Source: MA-ANB-1 sp040878225 (lineage in GTDB: Bacteria; Actinomycetota; Acidimicrobiia; Spongiisociales; ZC4RG35). Taken from it: a stretch of DNA of 37,672 bases. Positions within the stretch are counted from its first letter, which is position 1; the number at the start of each line of letters is the position of its first letter. A program made the position numbers and the translations under genes. The stretch covers positions 1 through 37,672 of the forward strand of contig JBBDMR010000018.1 in assembly GCA_040878225.1 (NCBI GenBank), written 5' to 3'. Below the pieces are notes generated by a model that worked only from the letters and a program-made list of their open reading frames with translations, was not told the origin of the DNA and did no database searches. Below, piece after piece: positions 1-7,444 of the stretch.

Positions 1-53
1 AGCAGGATCGGACCTGGACCGCCTCTGAGGCCCTGAGACTGATCAGCGCCTAG
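1..53 (+). CDS. C-terminal end of an upstream gene (partial)
   Basis: Reading from base 3, an open frame runs to a TAG at 51-53 and gives a 16-residue tail (QDRTWTASEALRLISA). It ends 10 bases before the der start codon, which would suit an upstream member of the same operon, and the der ribosome binding site begins at its stop codon. The fragment is too short to identify the protein. In many actinobacteria cmk or a plsC-like gene precedes der, but nothing here shows which it is. It could also be a chance open frame. Confidence 0.4.
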   Translation, partial: QDRTWTASEALRLISA

Positions 54-63
54 GGGGAGCCTG

Positions 64-1386
64 ATGAACATGATCCCCGTAGTCGCCATCGTCGGGCGGC
101 CCAACGTCGGCAAATCGACCCTGGTCAACAGAATCATCGGGTCGCGCACCGCCGTAGTCGAGGAGAGGCCCGGAGTGACCCGGGATCGCCGCCAGTTCGA
201 TGCGGACTGGGCAGGACGTCGTTTCATCGTCGTCGACACCGGCGGCTGGGAGTTGAGACCAGGCACCGGGATCGATGAGTCGATCAAGCAGCAAGCGGAG
301 GCGGCGCTGAGCGGGGCTGATGTAGTCGTCTTCGTGGTGGACGGCACCATCGACCTCTCCGACGACGACACCGGAGTCATCTCGACGCTCCGCGGGACCG
401 GCGTGCCGGTGATCCTTGCCGCGAACAAGATCGACAGCGAGAAGGCCGAGGTCGAGATCGGGAGGCTGTGGTCTCTCGGACTCGACGAGCCGTACCCGAT
501 CAGCGCGTACCACGGAAGGGGAGTGGGAGAGCTGCTCGACCGGGTGGTCTCGCTCCTCCCCGAAGAAGGCGACGGGCCTGAGCCCGACCCCCGGCCGCGC
601 CTCGCCATCGTGGGCAGGCCCAATGTGGGCAAGTCAACGCTGCTCAACAGGCTGGTTGGTGAGCACCGGGTAATCGTCTCCGAAGTTCCCGGGACGACGA
701 GGGACCCGATCGATGTCGAAGTCGAGATCGACGGAGTCGAATACACCCTCGTCGACACGGCAGGGATTCGCCGCAAACCGCAGATCACCGAAGATGCCGA
801 TTTCTACGCGGTGGTCAGGGCAAGAGAGGCACTGAAGGAAGCCGATGTCGCCATCCTCATGATCGATGCCACCGATGGCGTCACCCATCAGGACCAACGG
901 ATCGCCAGCGAGATCGTCGAGGCCGGCGTCGGGTTGGTGATCCTGCTCAACAAGTGGGACGCCCTTGACGAGGAGCAGCGGGAGCTGACCGAGCGATCGC
1001 TGCCCGATCGGTTCGGATTCGTCTCCTGGGCCCCGGTGCTGCGTCTTTCCGCGGCGACAGGCGCCCGGCTCAACCGCCTCGGCGCGGCGGTTGCAACGGT
1101 TTTCGAGACTCGGGTGAACCGGGTGGGCACGGGTGAGCTGAACCGCCTGATCAGAGACTGGACATCGTCTCACCTGCCGCCTGTGCGGAAGGGACGGCGT
1201 CCGAAGATCCACTACGCGGTCCAGGCAGGGACATCCCCTCCCACGTTCGTGCTCTTTCACTCGGGTGGAGATCTGGGAGACGATTACCTGCGTTTCCTCG
1301 AGAACCGGCTTAGAGACGCCTTCGATTTCACCGGCAACCCGATTCATATCGTGACCCGGAAACGGGAACGGACGACAGAGAGATGA
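64..1386 (+). CDS. der: Ribosome biogenesis GTPase Der (EngA)
   Basis: Essential double-GTPase that assists 50S subunit assembly in the cytoplasm. The 440-residue protein has two tandem G domains. The first P-loop GRPNVGKS lies at about residues 11-18 with NKID as its G4 motif. The second GRPNVGKS lies at residues 184-191 with DTAG and NKWD following. A C-terminal KH-like domain (about 350-440) binds rRNA. Two P-loops in this spacing are diagnostic of Der, and the length is normal for the family. Start ATG 64 follows the purine-rich GGGGGAG at 53-59; an in-frame ATG at 70 is the only close alternative. The stop codon overlaps the start of a 51-aa membrane protein, which suggests translational coupling. 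Confidence 0.97.
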   Translation: MNMIPVVAIVGRPNVGKSTLVNRIIGSRTAVVEERPGVTRDRRQFDADWAGRRFIVVDTGGWELRPGTGIDESIKQQAEAALSGADVVVFVVDGTIDLSDDDTGVISTLRGTGVPVILAANKIDSEKAEVEIGRLWSLGLDEPYPISAYHGRGVGELLDRVVSLLPEEGDGPEPDPRPRLAIVGRPNVGKSTLLNRLVGEHRVIVSEVPGTTRDPIDVEVEIDGVEYTLVDTAGIRRKPQITEDADFYAVVRAREALKEADVAILMIDATDGVTHQDQRIASEIVEAGVGLVILLNKWDALDEEQRELTERSLPDRFGFVSWAPVLRLSAATGARLNRLGAAVATVFETRVNRVGTGELNRLIRDWTSSHLPPVRKGRRPKIHYAVQAGTSPPTFVLFHSGGDLGDDYLRFLENRLRDAFDFTGNPIHIVTRKRERTTER

Positions 1387-1538
1387 CGGAACGCCCCGAG
1401 GCTCCCCGTGAGTCTCCCGAGGTCGAGGACCTGCCGACTCCGTTCCTGTTCAAGGTGATGGTCGTTCTGGCGGCCCTTTATCTGGGGTGGAGGCTCGTCG
1501 AGGCTGTCATCTGGCTGATCCAGGTACTCGGCGGGTAA
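1383..1538 (+). CDS. Small single-pass membrane protein coupled to der
   Basis: A 51-codon gene whose ATG overlaps the der stop codon in an ATGA arrangement. The N-terminal 20 residues are polar and acidic and rich in Pro and Glu. A hydrophobic segment follows at about residues 21-48 (FLFKVMVVLAALYLGW, then VEAVIWLIQVLGG), long enough for one membrane helix, or possibly a broken one. The frame stays open to a TAA just before the tRNA gene. I do not recognise the family. The exact overlap with der, the acidic head and the hydrophobic tail argue for a real coupled gene and not chance. Its function is unknown. Confidence 0.65.
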   Translation: MTERPEAPRESPEVEDLPTPFLFKVMVVLAALYLGWRLVEAVIWLIQVLGG

Positions 1539-1557
1539 GGCCGAGCACCTGATTCAG

Positions 1558-1632
1558 TCGGGCTGGGGAGATTTGAACTCCCGACCTCCGGTCCCCCAGA
1601 CCGGCGCGCTAACCAAGCTGCGCCACAGCCCG
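1558..1632 (-). tRNA. tRNA-Pro (anticodon GGG)
   Basis: On the minus strand a complete 75-nt cloverleaf can be drawn. The acceptor stem CGGGCTG (1626-1632) pairs with CAGCCCG (1559-1565) and the discriminator A is at 1558. The D arm has GCGC/GCGC with an AGCTTGGTTA loop. The anticodon arm CCGGT/ACCGG carries the loop CTGGGGG, giving anticodon GGG (Pro). The variable loop is five bases, and the T arm is GGGAG-TTCAAAT-CTCCC. CCA is not encoded. The gene lies between two plus-strand genes and faces the der operon. Confidence 0.97.
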
Positions 1633-1725
1633 GATATCGGTGAATACTAACGAGATTTTGGGTTCACTCCTCATCGTCAAGTTCGGCTGGTTTGTGCCGA
1701 TCTAACAGGTGGGAGGTTCGCCACT

Positions 1726-3540
1726 ATGCCCAATCAATTGCTCAGAGCCCTGGGTGCCAGCATCGTTCTCATCGGAGTTGCCGTCGCCGGCATAATTCAG
1801 ATCGCCGACAGGGACGCAGCCACCGCGATCGAAATCGCCAGTGATCCCGATGACGGGTCTTCGTCGTCGACTCCGCCCGGGCCCGAAGTCGTCGCAGGTC
1901 TCGACGATCCGGAAGCATTCATCTACAGGGTTGGCCTGCTCGGGACACCGGAGAACCTGAACTTCTGGGAGTTCTACGGTTCCCCGCCGACGGTGTGGGA
2001 GTCTTACCTTCTCAGCCCGACCAAAGCCAGCCTGTATCGACTTGAGACGGACACACTTACCCTGGCACCTGATCTCGCGGCCGGGATGGTCGCACCGACC
2101 TGGAACAGTGACGGTTGGCGGGTAGTCGTGCCGCTCCGGACCGACAGCAGGTTCAGCGACGGAAGAGAACTCACCGCCCACGATCTCGAATTCACATTTA
2201 CCACAGTGCGCAATTTCTCCCTCGGGGGGCAGTGGGAGGATGCCTTCCCCGATGTCGTCTCCTCGGTGACGGCGATCGATCTCCATACCGTCGAAGTGAG
2301 GTTCAACAGGCGGCCCAGTCTCGAGGTCTGGCCGTTCGGAGTGGGCACCGCTCCGGTCATGTCCGCAGATCATTGGAGCGGCCTATTGACAGCTGAGACC
2401 GATGCCGGGGGGCTGTTCGCTGTAGACCCTGCCGGGGATCCCGCCAGCGGGCCTCTCGAGTTGGTCGAAGCGTCGGCAGACGGTGCGATGAGCCAGCCCA
2501 ACCCCGGTTACGCCGGGCTCCAGGGGCGGAGCATCGAGTACGTGGTGTTTGGATCCTCGGCCGACGCGGTCGATGCCCTGGCCGGCGGGGATATCCACAC
2601 GATCCTCTCGCCGCGGGGCCTGACGGTGACCGAGGGGGAGACCCTCGCAGCCAGTGCCGGCGTCGAAACCATCACCAGTCCCGCTTTCGGGGTCCGCTAC
2701 CTGGCTTTCAACACCCAGCGCTTCCCTATGAGTGACCTGGCTTTCCGTCGCGCGGTAGCGATGCTCGTCGACAGGCAAGCCCTGGCCGGCTCCGTCGCCG
2801 GCGCAGAAGCCGCTCGCACCATGCTGCCTGCCGCCAACTCCACATGGTTCGACGAGAGCCGTGCGCCGGAGACCGCGGAGACCAGCGAAGACCGCGGCCC
2901 GGCGCTTGCCATCGTGCTCGACGAACTCAAGGCCTCGGGTTACTCCTGGCAAACCGAGCCCTCCTTTGTCGACGGATCCTTCGTTGCAGGGACCGGGCTG
3001 GCCGTGGATGGCCAGAAGCCGGCCACACTGACAATCCTGACTTCGGGCGACGCATTCGACGCCGAGCGCACCTCATATGCCGCGAAGGTCGGAGCCGCTG
3101 TCGAGATACTCGGCTTCGAGGTCCTGCCGGTCACGACCGACTTCGACACTGTCATCGACCTCGCGTTCACACCGGATGAAAGCGGGGCGCTCGGCTACGA
3201 CATGGCTTTGCTCGGCTGGTCCCTGGGCAATCCCGGGCTCCCATCCTTCTATGGAGATCTGTTCGGCTCCGAATCGCCCGCCAACAACACCGGGTATGCA
3301 AACCCAGAGATGGATGAATTGATCCGCCGCTATCAGAACGCCTCGGATCTGGCCATAGCGCGGGCGTTGTTGTGGGAGATGGAGGAGTTACAGGCGCGCG
3401 ATCTGCCATACCTCCCTCTCTACTTCAGCCACATGGTCGAGGGATATCGGTCTGACGCAATCGCCTTCTCCGCCCCGCCCGGTTTGGGAGGAATCCAGGG
3501 AGCCCTGGGCGCATTCCACCTCGTCGACCCCGTCGACTGA
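1726..3540 (+). CDS. ABC transporter substrate-binding protein, family 5 (oligopeptide/dipeptide type)
   Basis: Extracytoplasmic solute-binding protein of the SBP_bac_5 (DppA/OppA) family, 604 aa. The N-terminus has one hydrophobic segment (about residues 6-26, LRALGASIVLIGVAVAGII) and then a low-complexity Ser/Pro linker. There is no lipobox cysteine, so it is probably anchored by an uncleaved helix or secreted by a Sec signal. The mature part shows the family pattern: an early LTPDLA-like segment, a W/DGRxLTAxDLEFTF motif near residue 150, and a C-terminal domain with MDELIRRYQ. ATG 1726 has a strong site GGGAGG at 1711-1716. No permease or ATPase gene is adjacent, so it is an orphan binding protein. 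It may serve a transporter encoded elsewhere or act as a sensor. Confidence 0.85.
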   Translation: MPNQLLRALGASIVLIGVAVAGIIQIADRDAATAIEIASDPDDGSSSSTPPGPEVVAGLDDPEAFIYRVGLLGTPENLNFWEFYGSPPTVWESYLLSPTKASLYRLETDTLTLAPDLAAGMVAPTWNSDGWRVVVPLRTDSRFSDGRELTAHDLEFTFTTVRNFSLGGQWEDAFPDVVSSVTAIDLHTVEVRFNRRPSLEVWPFGVGTAPVMSADHWSGLLTAETDAGGLFAVDPAGDPASGPLELVEASADGAMSQPNPGYAGLQGRSIEYVVFGSSADAVDALAGGDIHTILSPRGLTVTEGETLAASAGVETITSPAFGVRYLAFNTQRFPMSDLAFRRAVAMLVDRQALAGSVAGAEAARTMLPAANSTWFDESRAPETAETSEDRGPALAIVLDELKASGYSWQTEPSFVDGSFVAGTGLAVDGQKPATLTILTSGDAFDAERTSYAAKVGAAVEILGFEVLPVTTDFDTVIDLAFTPDESGALGYDMALLGWSLGNPGLPSFYGDLFGSESPANNTGYANPEMDELIRRYQNASDLAIARALLWEMEELQARDLPYLPLYFSHMVEGYRSDAIAFSAPPGLGGIQGALGAFHLVDPVD

Positions 3541-3564
3541 GGCAGATGATTCCAGGCGGCTACT

Positions 3565-3577
3565 GACACACCACTAG
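3565..3577. repeat. Solo copy of the 12571-12736 element terminus
   Basis: On the minus strand these bases read CTAGTGGTGTGTC, identical over 13 bases to the left terminus of the palindromic element at 12571 together with its preceding C. The similarity stops after that, and no partner end is seen nearby. It could be a relic of a deleted copy, or coincidence. Confidence 0.3.
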
Positions 3578-3580
3578 CCT
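3575..3580 (+). promoter_or_regulatory. -10 box (TAGCCT) of a leaderless promoter
   Basis: TAGCCT fits TANNNT and ends 7 bases before the GTG at 3588, so transcription would begin at or next to the start codon. No convincing -35 box or ribosome binding site is seen. The same geometry recurs upstream of several other genes in the window. Confidence 0.55.
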
Positions 3581-3587
3581 GCCTGCG

Positions 3588-4205
3588 GTGGAGCGCACAG
3601 CATCCGATCGTATCCTCACGCTCCCGAACGCAGTGTCGTTCGCCAGGCTTCTCGGGGTCGGGGTCTTTTGGTGGGTGCTCGTTGTCGATGACAACATCGC
3701 CCTCGCCGCATGGCTCATATTCATCATCGGTTGGACGGATTGGATCGATGGCTACCTGGCGAGAAAGCTCGACCAGGTCACCAAACTGGGAAAAGCGCTC
3801 GACCCCGTAGCGGACCGGTTGATGATCGTGTCGGCGGTGGTTGGAGGACTCGTCGTCGGGGTTGTCCCGGCAGTCATCGCCATCCCCCTTCTGGTCAGGG
3901 AGGCATTGATGGGGGCCCTGACCGCCTATCTCGCGGTGCGCGGCGGTGGGACGCTCGAGGTTCGTTACCTGGGCAAAGTCGCCACCTTTGCCCTCTACGG
4001 CGCAATTCCGGCTTTCTACCTTGCTGCGGCAGGTTTCCTCGAGGGCCCGATGCTGGTCCTGGCGTGGTTCTTTGGCCTCCTCGGTTTGATTCTCTACTGG
4101 TATGTGCTGGTGGAATATGTCGGGGACGCCCGTTCGGCACTACCCGATGTAGAGTCGCTTCGCGAACCCAATGGTTTCACCAAGGAGAATGATGCAGGTT
4201 CCTGA
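3588..4205 (+). CDS. CDP-alcohol phosphatidyltransferase (PgsA-like)
   Basis: Integral membrane enzyme that transfers a phosphatidyl group from CDP-diacylglycerol to an alcohol, for example glycerol-3-phosphate in phosphatidylglycerol synthesis. The 205-residue protein has several hydrophobic segments. It carries the complete family signature D-G-x2-A-R-x8-G-x3-D-x3-D at residues 54-76 (D54, G55, A58, R59, G68, D72, D76). GTG 3588 is preferred because a TAGCCT -10 box ends 7 bases upstream and the protein then begins right before the first conserved segment. The 3' end overlaps gcvH by 14 bases. A pgsA-type gene also lies near gcvH-garA in mycobacteria. The acceptor alcohol (glycerol-3-phosphate, inositol phosphate or phosphatidylglycerol) cannot be decided from the sequence. 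Confidence 0.9.
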   Translation: MERTASDRILTLPNAVSFARLLGVGVFWWVLVVDDNIALAAWLIFIIGWTDWIDGYLARKLDQVTKLGKALDPVADRLMIVSAVVGGLVVGVVPAVIAIPLLVREALMGALTAYLAVRGGGTLEVRYLGKVATFALYGAIPAFYLAAAGFLEGPMLVLAWFFGLLGLILYWYVLVEYVGDARSALPDVESLREPNGFTKENDAGS

Positions 4206-4569
4206 GGATCTCAAGTACACGGATGAACACGAATGGATCAAGGAGCTCGATGGCCGGCTTCGGATCGGGATCACCGACTACGCCCAGGACCAACTCGGCG
4301 ACATCGTCTACATCGAACTCCCCGAAGTGGGTAAGTCTGTCGCCAAAGAGGACATCCTGGTCGAAGTCGAGTCCACGAAGTCGGTGGGTGAGGTGTATTC
4401 GCCGGTGTCAGGCACCATCGCCGCCGTCAACGGGGCGGTTTCGGACAATCCGGAGCTCGTCAACTCCAGCCCGTATGCCGAGGGCTGGCTCGTCGAAATC
4501 GAGCCGGACGGCGAACTGGACCACCCGGCGCTGCTCGACGCTGCCGGATATCGGGAGTTGACGGAGTAG
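4192..4569 (+). CDS. gcvH: Glycine cleavage system H protein
   Basis: Lipoyl carrier of the glycine cleavage complex that shuttles the aminomethyl group from the P protein to the T protein. The 125-aa product begins MQVPEDLKYTDEHEWI, typical of GcvH, and carries the lipoylation site in VEVESTKSVGEVYSP with Lys63. Of the clustered ATGs at 4171, 4189 and 4192, I chose 4192 because GGAG at 4184-4187 precedes it and this gives the normal family N-terminus and length. It overlaps the end of the phosphatidyltransferase gene. The T protein gene is 4.4 kb downstream on the same strand (8959-10002). No P protein gene is in the window. Confidence 0.95.
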   Translation: MQVPEDLKYTDEHEWIKELDGRLRIGITDYAQDQLGDIVYIELPEVGKSVAKEDILVEVESTKSVGEVYSPVSGTIAAVNGAVSDNPELVNSSPYAEGWLVEIEPDGELDHPALLDAAGYRELTE

Positions 4570-4585
4570 TCAAGCCCGGCTGAAG

Positions 4586-4591
4586 TACAAT
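4586..4591 (+). promoter_or_regulatory. -10 box (TACAAT) for the garA-like gene
   Basis: TACAAT is close to the consensus TATAAT and lies 23 bases upstream of ATG 4615. That leaves room for a short leader containing the GGGGG ribosome binding site at 4606-4610. A possible -35 box TTGACG at 4558-4563 sits at a 22-base spacing, which is too long to be convincing. Confidence 0.45.
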
Positions 4592-4614
4592 TCCTCTCTA
4601 ACATCGGGGGCAAG

Positions 4615-5049
4615 ATGAACGAGGAAAGCCGGAGAAACGGCGGTGAAGAGCACGAGGTCGAGGTCGAGAACGACCCGACCGTCATCTTTGTGCCCCTGAG
4701 CGGGCGGGAGCACCCCCTCAGCAGAGACGAGGCTGCCCATGTCGGAGGGTTCGACGGGTATGCACTTGTTGTCGAGCAGGGCCCGCGTGCCGGGCTCACA
4801 TTTGTCCTCAGGGAAGGCAACACCACGGCCGGTCGCCACCCCGAGAGCGACATCTTCCTCAACGACGTCACGGTTTCCCGGCATCACTGCCGCTTTGTCC
4901 TCAACGGCGACGAGCTCAGCGTCGAGGACAGCGGCTCGACCAACGGCACCTACGTCAATGAAGCCCGTGTGGACGCTGCCACGCTGGCGGCGGGGGACGA
5001 GGTCCTCGTCGGCCGCTTCCACTTCGTGGTGGCTCACGGCGATGTCTGA
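4615..5049 (+). CDS. garA: FHA-domain protein, GarA/OdhI-like
   Basis: Small forkhead-associated protein of 144 aa. In actinobacteria GarA/OdhI binds and inhibits 2-oxoglutarate dehydrogenase and controls glutamate metabolism, and phosphorylation of an N-terminal Thr motif switches it off. The FHA core is intact: GRHPESDIFLNDVTVSRHH (residues 73-91) and SGSTNGTYVN (106-115) contain the phosphothreonine-binding Arg, Ser, His and Asn. The acidic N-terminal tail has a single Thr22 in NDPTVIF in place of the ETTS motif I recall from GarA. Position between gcvH and a MerR gene matches mycobacteria. GGGGG precedes ATG 4615. The stop overlaps the next gene by 8 bases. The assignment as a GarA orthologue is strong by synteny; its target is inferred. 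Confidence 0.85.
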   Translation: MNEESRRNGGEEHEVEVENDPTVIFVPLSGREHPLSRDEAAHVGGFDGYALVVEQGPRAGLTFVLREGNTTAGRHPESDIFLNDVTVSRHHCRFVLNGDELSVEDSGSTNGTYVNEARVDAATLAAGDEVLVGRFHFVVAHGDV

Positions 5050-5716
5050 TGTGGCTCTCCTCAGCATCGGCGAGGTGATCAACGAGCTCCGGGACGAATT
5101 TCCCGACGTCTCGGTGTCCAAGATCCGGTTTCTCGAGTCTCAAGGCTTGGTCGACCCGCATCGGACCTCCTCGGGCTATCGCCAGTTCGGCTCCGACGAG
5201 ATGGCCAGGATCAGATTCATCCTCCAGCAGCAACGTGATCATTTCCTTCCCTTGAAAGTCATCAAATCAAAGCTCACACTCTGGGAGCGGGGTGAGGACA
5301 CGTCGACGGCTCCAGAGCACGGGGATGTCATCGAACCGGGCGGGGAGCCACTCAGCCGCTCCGACCTGTTGAAACGTTCCGCGCTCGACGAGAAGGAGCT
5401 CGACGAGTTGATTGCAGCGCGGATCATCAACCCGATCGACGGGGCCGACGTTTTCCCTCCCGAAGCCGGGATCATCGGTTCGGAGGTGCGACGCCTACTC
5501 GACATGGGCCTGGAGCCACGGCATCTCCGTGCGGTGAAGCTGGCCGTGGAAAAGGAGAGCGAGTTGCTCCTCCGCTTGGTCGATCCTCTCGCTCGTGCCA
5601 ACAATGCCGAGGCACAGGAGCGGGCCCGCGACGTGTTGTCGGCGTCGAATGATTCCGTTCAGGCGATGCACCGGGCAATGCTCAACGAGGAGTTGCGGCG
5701 CTACCTGAGCTCATGA
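5042..5716 (+). CDS. MerR-family transcriptional regulator (Rv1828-like)
   Basis: DNA-binding regulator, 224 aa. The winged-helix MerR domain is at residues 5-75, with SIGEVINELRDEF followed by SVSKIRFLESQGLVDPHR and SGYRQFG. A helical dimerisation and C-terminal domain follows (about 100-224). No metal-binding cysteines are visible, unlike classical metal-sensing MerR proteins. I took ATG 5042, inside the end of the FHA gene, because the MerR domain begins immediately after it; an upstream extension would run through the FHA gene in another frame. The stop codon overlaps the ATG of the next gene. By position it is the counterpart of mycobacterial Rv1828. Its effector is unknown. Confidence 0.88.
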   Translation: MSDVALLSIGEVINELRDEFPDVSVSKIRFLESQGLVDPHRTSSGYRQFGSDEMARIRFILQQQRDHFLPLKVIKSKLTLWERGEDTSTAPEHGDVIEPGGEPLSRSDLLKRSALDEKELDELIAARIINPIDGADVFPPEAGIIGSEVRRLLDMGLEPRHLRAVKLAVEKESELLLRLVDPLARANNAEAQERARDVLSASNDSVQAMHRAMLNEELRRYLSS

Positions 5717-6834
5717 AGATCCTGATCCGCTTGACGGTCGCCATGCTGGTGATTACAGGGCTGCACGCGCCGGCGGCGCTTGCAGCACCGCTGACCTACC
5801 CGGTTCAGGTCACGGAGCCGTGGCCGGTGCCGGACGCACCCTTCCCCACCGCGCCGAGCTGGGTGCTCTACGACGTCGGGGCGGGGGCGACCATCGCCTC
5901 CCGCGCCGCCGACGAGGAGAGGGCGATGGCGTCGGTGACCAAGATCATGACCGGCCTCCTCGTGGTCGAGCTCGCCGACTTCGCCGACGAGGTCACGGTT
6001 TCGGCAGCTGCAGCCGCCACCGGCGAGAAGGAAATCGATCTGGTGGCGGGGGAAACCGTGACCGTGGAAGACCTGTTCAAAGCGTTGATGGTGCATTCGG
6101 CGAACGATGCCGCAACAGCTCTCGCCGAGCATATCGCCGGGTCGCTCGACGGGTTCGTGGACCTGATGAATGAGAGGGCGGAGTCGCTGGGCTTGCTACA
6201 CACGAGCTTCGCCAATCCTCACGGGCTCGACGGGACCAACCACTACACCACGGCGAACGATCTGCTCACGATGACCAGAGAAGCCATGCAACACGAGGAA
6301 TTCGCCGAAGCTGTGCGACTGCAGTCATTTCGTTTTCCTCCCGATCCCGAGGGCAGCCCCCGGATCGCGCAGACGACAAACCTGATGCTCGCCGATTATC
6401 CCGGCATGATCGGAGTCAAGACCGGTTTCACCAACCAGGCCTTGCTCACTTTCGTCGCCGCCGCCGAACGCGACGGACGGCAGGTGATAGTTGTGGTTCT
6501 CGGTTCCGATGGTCAGCGGGCGCATTTCGCCGACGCCCGTTTGTTGTTGGACTATGCGTTCTCCCGGATGCCCTATTACGCGATGCTGAGCAGCGGCAAC
6601 CCTTATGTCTCGCGCACACCACGGATCGACCCGGCCCCGCTGAGTGTCTCCCGCGATGCCGAGGCGTATCTCCACCTGGCAGCACAGGGTGTGTTCCTCG
6701 ATCCGCCGTCGCCGATCGGGGGGTCGGAGACTCCCGAACCTGCCCCGATCGTGGAGACAGTGATCCGCCCGAGCGCCGGCCCTCAGTCGCTCTGGGAATC
6801 GCTGACCTTCTGGTTCAGTGCTTCCACACAGTGA
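5713..6834 (+). CDS. D-alanyl-D-alanine carboxypeptidase (peptidase S11, DacF/PBP5 type)
   Basis: Penicillin-binding carboxypeptidase that removes the terminal D-Ala from peptidoglycan pentapeptides outside the membrane. The 373-aa product starts with a Sec signal (KILIRLTVAMLVITGLHAP, cleavage probably after ALAA near residue 25). It has all three active-site motifs: S74-V-T-K77, S129-A-N131 and K236-T-G. The C-terminal 100 residues are variable and end in an amphipathic segment (SLWESLTFWFSAS) that could attach to the membrane. It is inserted, with hpt, between the MerR and DUF151 genes, which are adjacent in mycobacteria. It overlaps both neighbours (ATGA at 5713, TGATG at 6832), so it belongs to the same transcription unit. 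Confidence 0.93.
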   Translation: MKILIRLTVAMLVITGLHAPAALAAPLTYPVQVTEPWPVPDAPFPTAPSWVLYDVGAGATIASRAADEERAMASVTKIMTGLLVVELADFADEVTVSAAAAATGEKEIDLVAGETVTVEDLFKALMVHSANDAATALAEHIAGSLDGFVDLMNERAESLGLLHTSFANPHGLDGTNHYTTANDLLTMTREAMQHEEFAEAVRLQSFRFPPDPEGSPRIAQTTNLMLADYPGMIGVKTGFTNQALLTFVAAAERDGRQVIVVVLGSDGQRAHFADARLLLDYAFSRMPYYAMLSSGNPYVSRTPRIDPAPLSVSRDAEAYLHLAAQGVFLDPPSPIGGSETPEPAPIVETVIRPSAGPQSLWESLTFWFSASTQ

Positions 6835-7418
6835 TGAGGACCTTCGACTTCGCCTCGGAGGTGATCAGCAGTGATGAGATCCACTCCCGTGTGTCCGAGC
6901 TCGGCAAGGCCATCTCAGAGGACTATCTGGGACGTGACCCTATTTTCGTCTCGGTGCTGACCGGTTCGGTTCTGTTCTCCGCAGATCTGATTCGAAGTGT
7001 CTCCCTTCCGGGAGAGATCGACTTCCTCGCGCTCAACCGATTCGGGGAGAGCGGGCGAATCTCGGTCTCGATGGACACGTCAGGCCCTCTATTCGACCGC
7101 GATGTGATCATTGTCGAAGAACTTGTCGACACCGGCCTAACCCTCAAAGTGCTCCGCCAGATGGTCCTCGACCGGGGGGCGCGCTCGGTGGCGACGGTAG
7201 GTCTCCTCGACAAGGCGAGGAGAAGGGTCACCGACGTCCCCATCGAGTATCGGGGTTTCGAGGTCGGCGACGAGTTCCTTATCGGGTACGGCCTCGACTG
7301 GGAAGGGCTCTACCGGAACCTTCCCTCGATATGGACGATCATGGACATCGACGCATTCGTCACCGACCGCTTCCTCCTCGCCCGTGAGCTCTTCGGCGCA
7401 GTGGACGGCGTTGGGTGA
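6834..7418 (+). CDS. hpt: Hypoxanthine (guanine) phosphoribosyltransferase
   Basis: Purine salvage enzyme converting hypoxanthine or guanine plus PRPP to IMP or GMP. The 194-aa protein shows the pyrophosphate loop region FVSVLTGSVLFSADL. It has the PRPP-binding motif DVIIVEELVDTGLTL, where the usual VED appears as VEE, and the base-binding region FLIGYGLDWEGLYRNLP. Length is typical. Start ATG 6834 overlaps the carboxypeptidase stop in TGATG form; a GTG one codon upstream is also possible. Presence in a cluster with cell-wall and regulator genes is unusual relative to mycobacteria, where hpt normally sits near tilS and ftsH. Confidence 0.93.
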   Translation: MRTFDFASEVISSDEIHSRVSELGKAISEDYLGRDPIFVSVLTGSVLFSADLIRSVSLPGEIDFLALNRFGESGRISVSMDTSGPLFDRDVIIVEELVDTGLTLKVLRQMVLDRGARSVATVGLLDKARRRVTDVPIEYRGFEVGDEFLIGYGLDWEGLYRNLPSIWTIMDIDAFVTDRFLLARELFGAVDGVG

Positions 7419-7438
7419 GTCCGGGGCAGTGATAACCT
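7411..7438 (+). promoter_or_regulatory. Leaderless promoter of the DUF151 gene
   Basis: A -35-like TTGGGT at 7411-7416 is followed after 16 bases by the -10 box TAACCT at 7433-7438. The ATG at 7445 starts 6 bases later and there is no ribosome binding site. Initiation at the start codon is therefore expected, as a second promoter inside the cluster. Confidence 0.6.
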
Positions 7439-7444
7439 CTAGAC

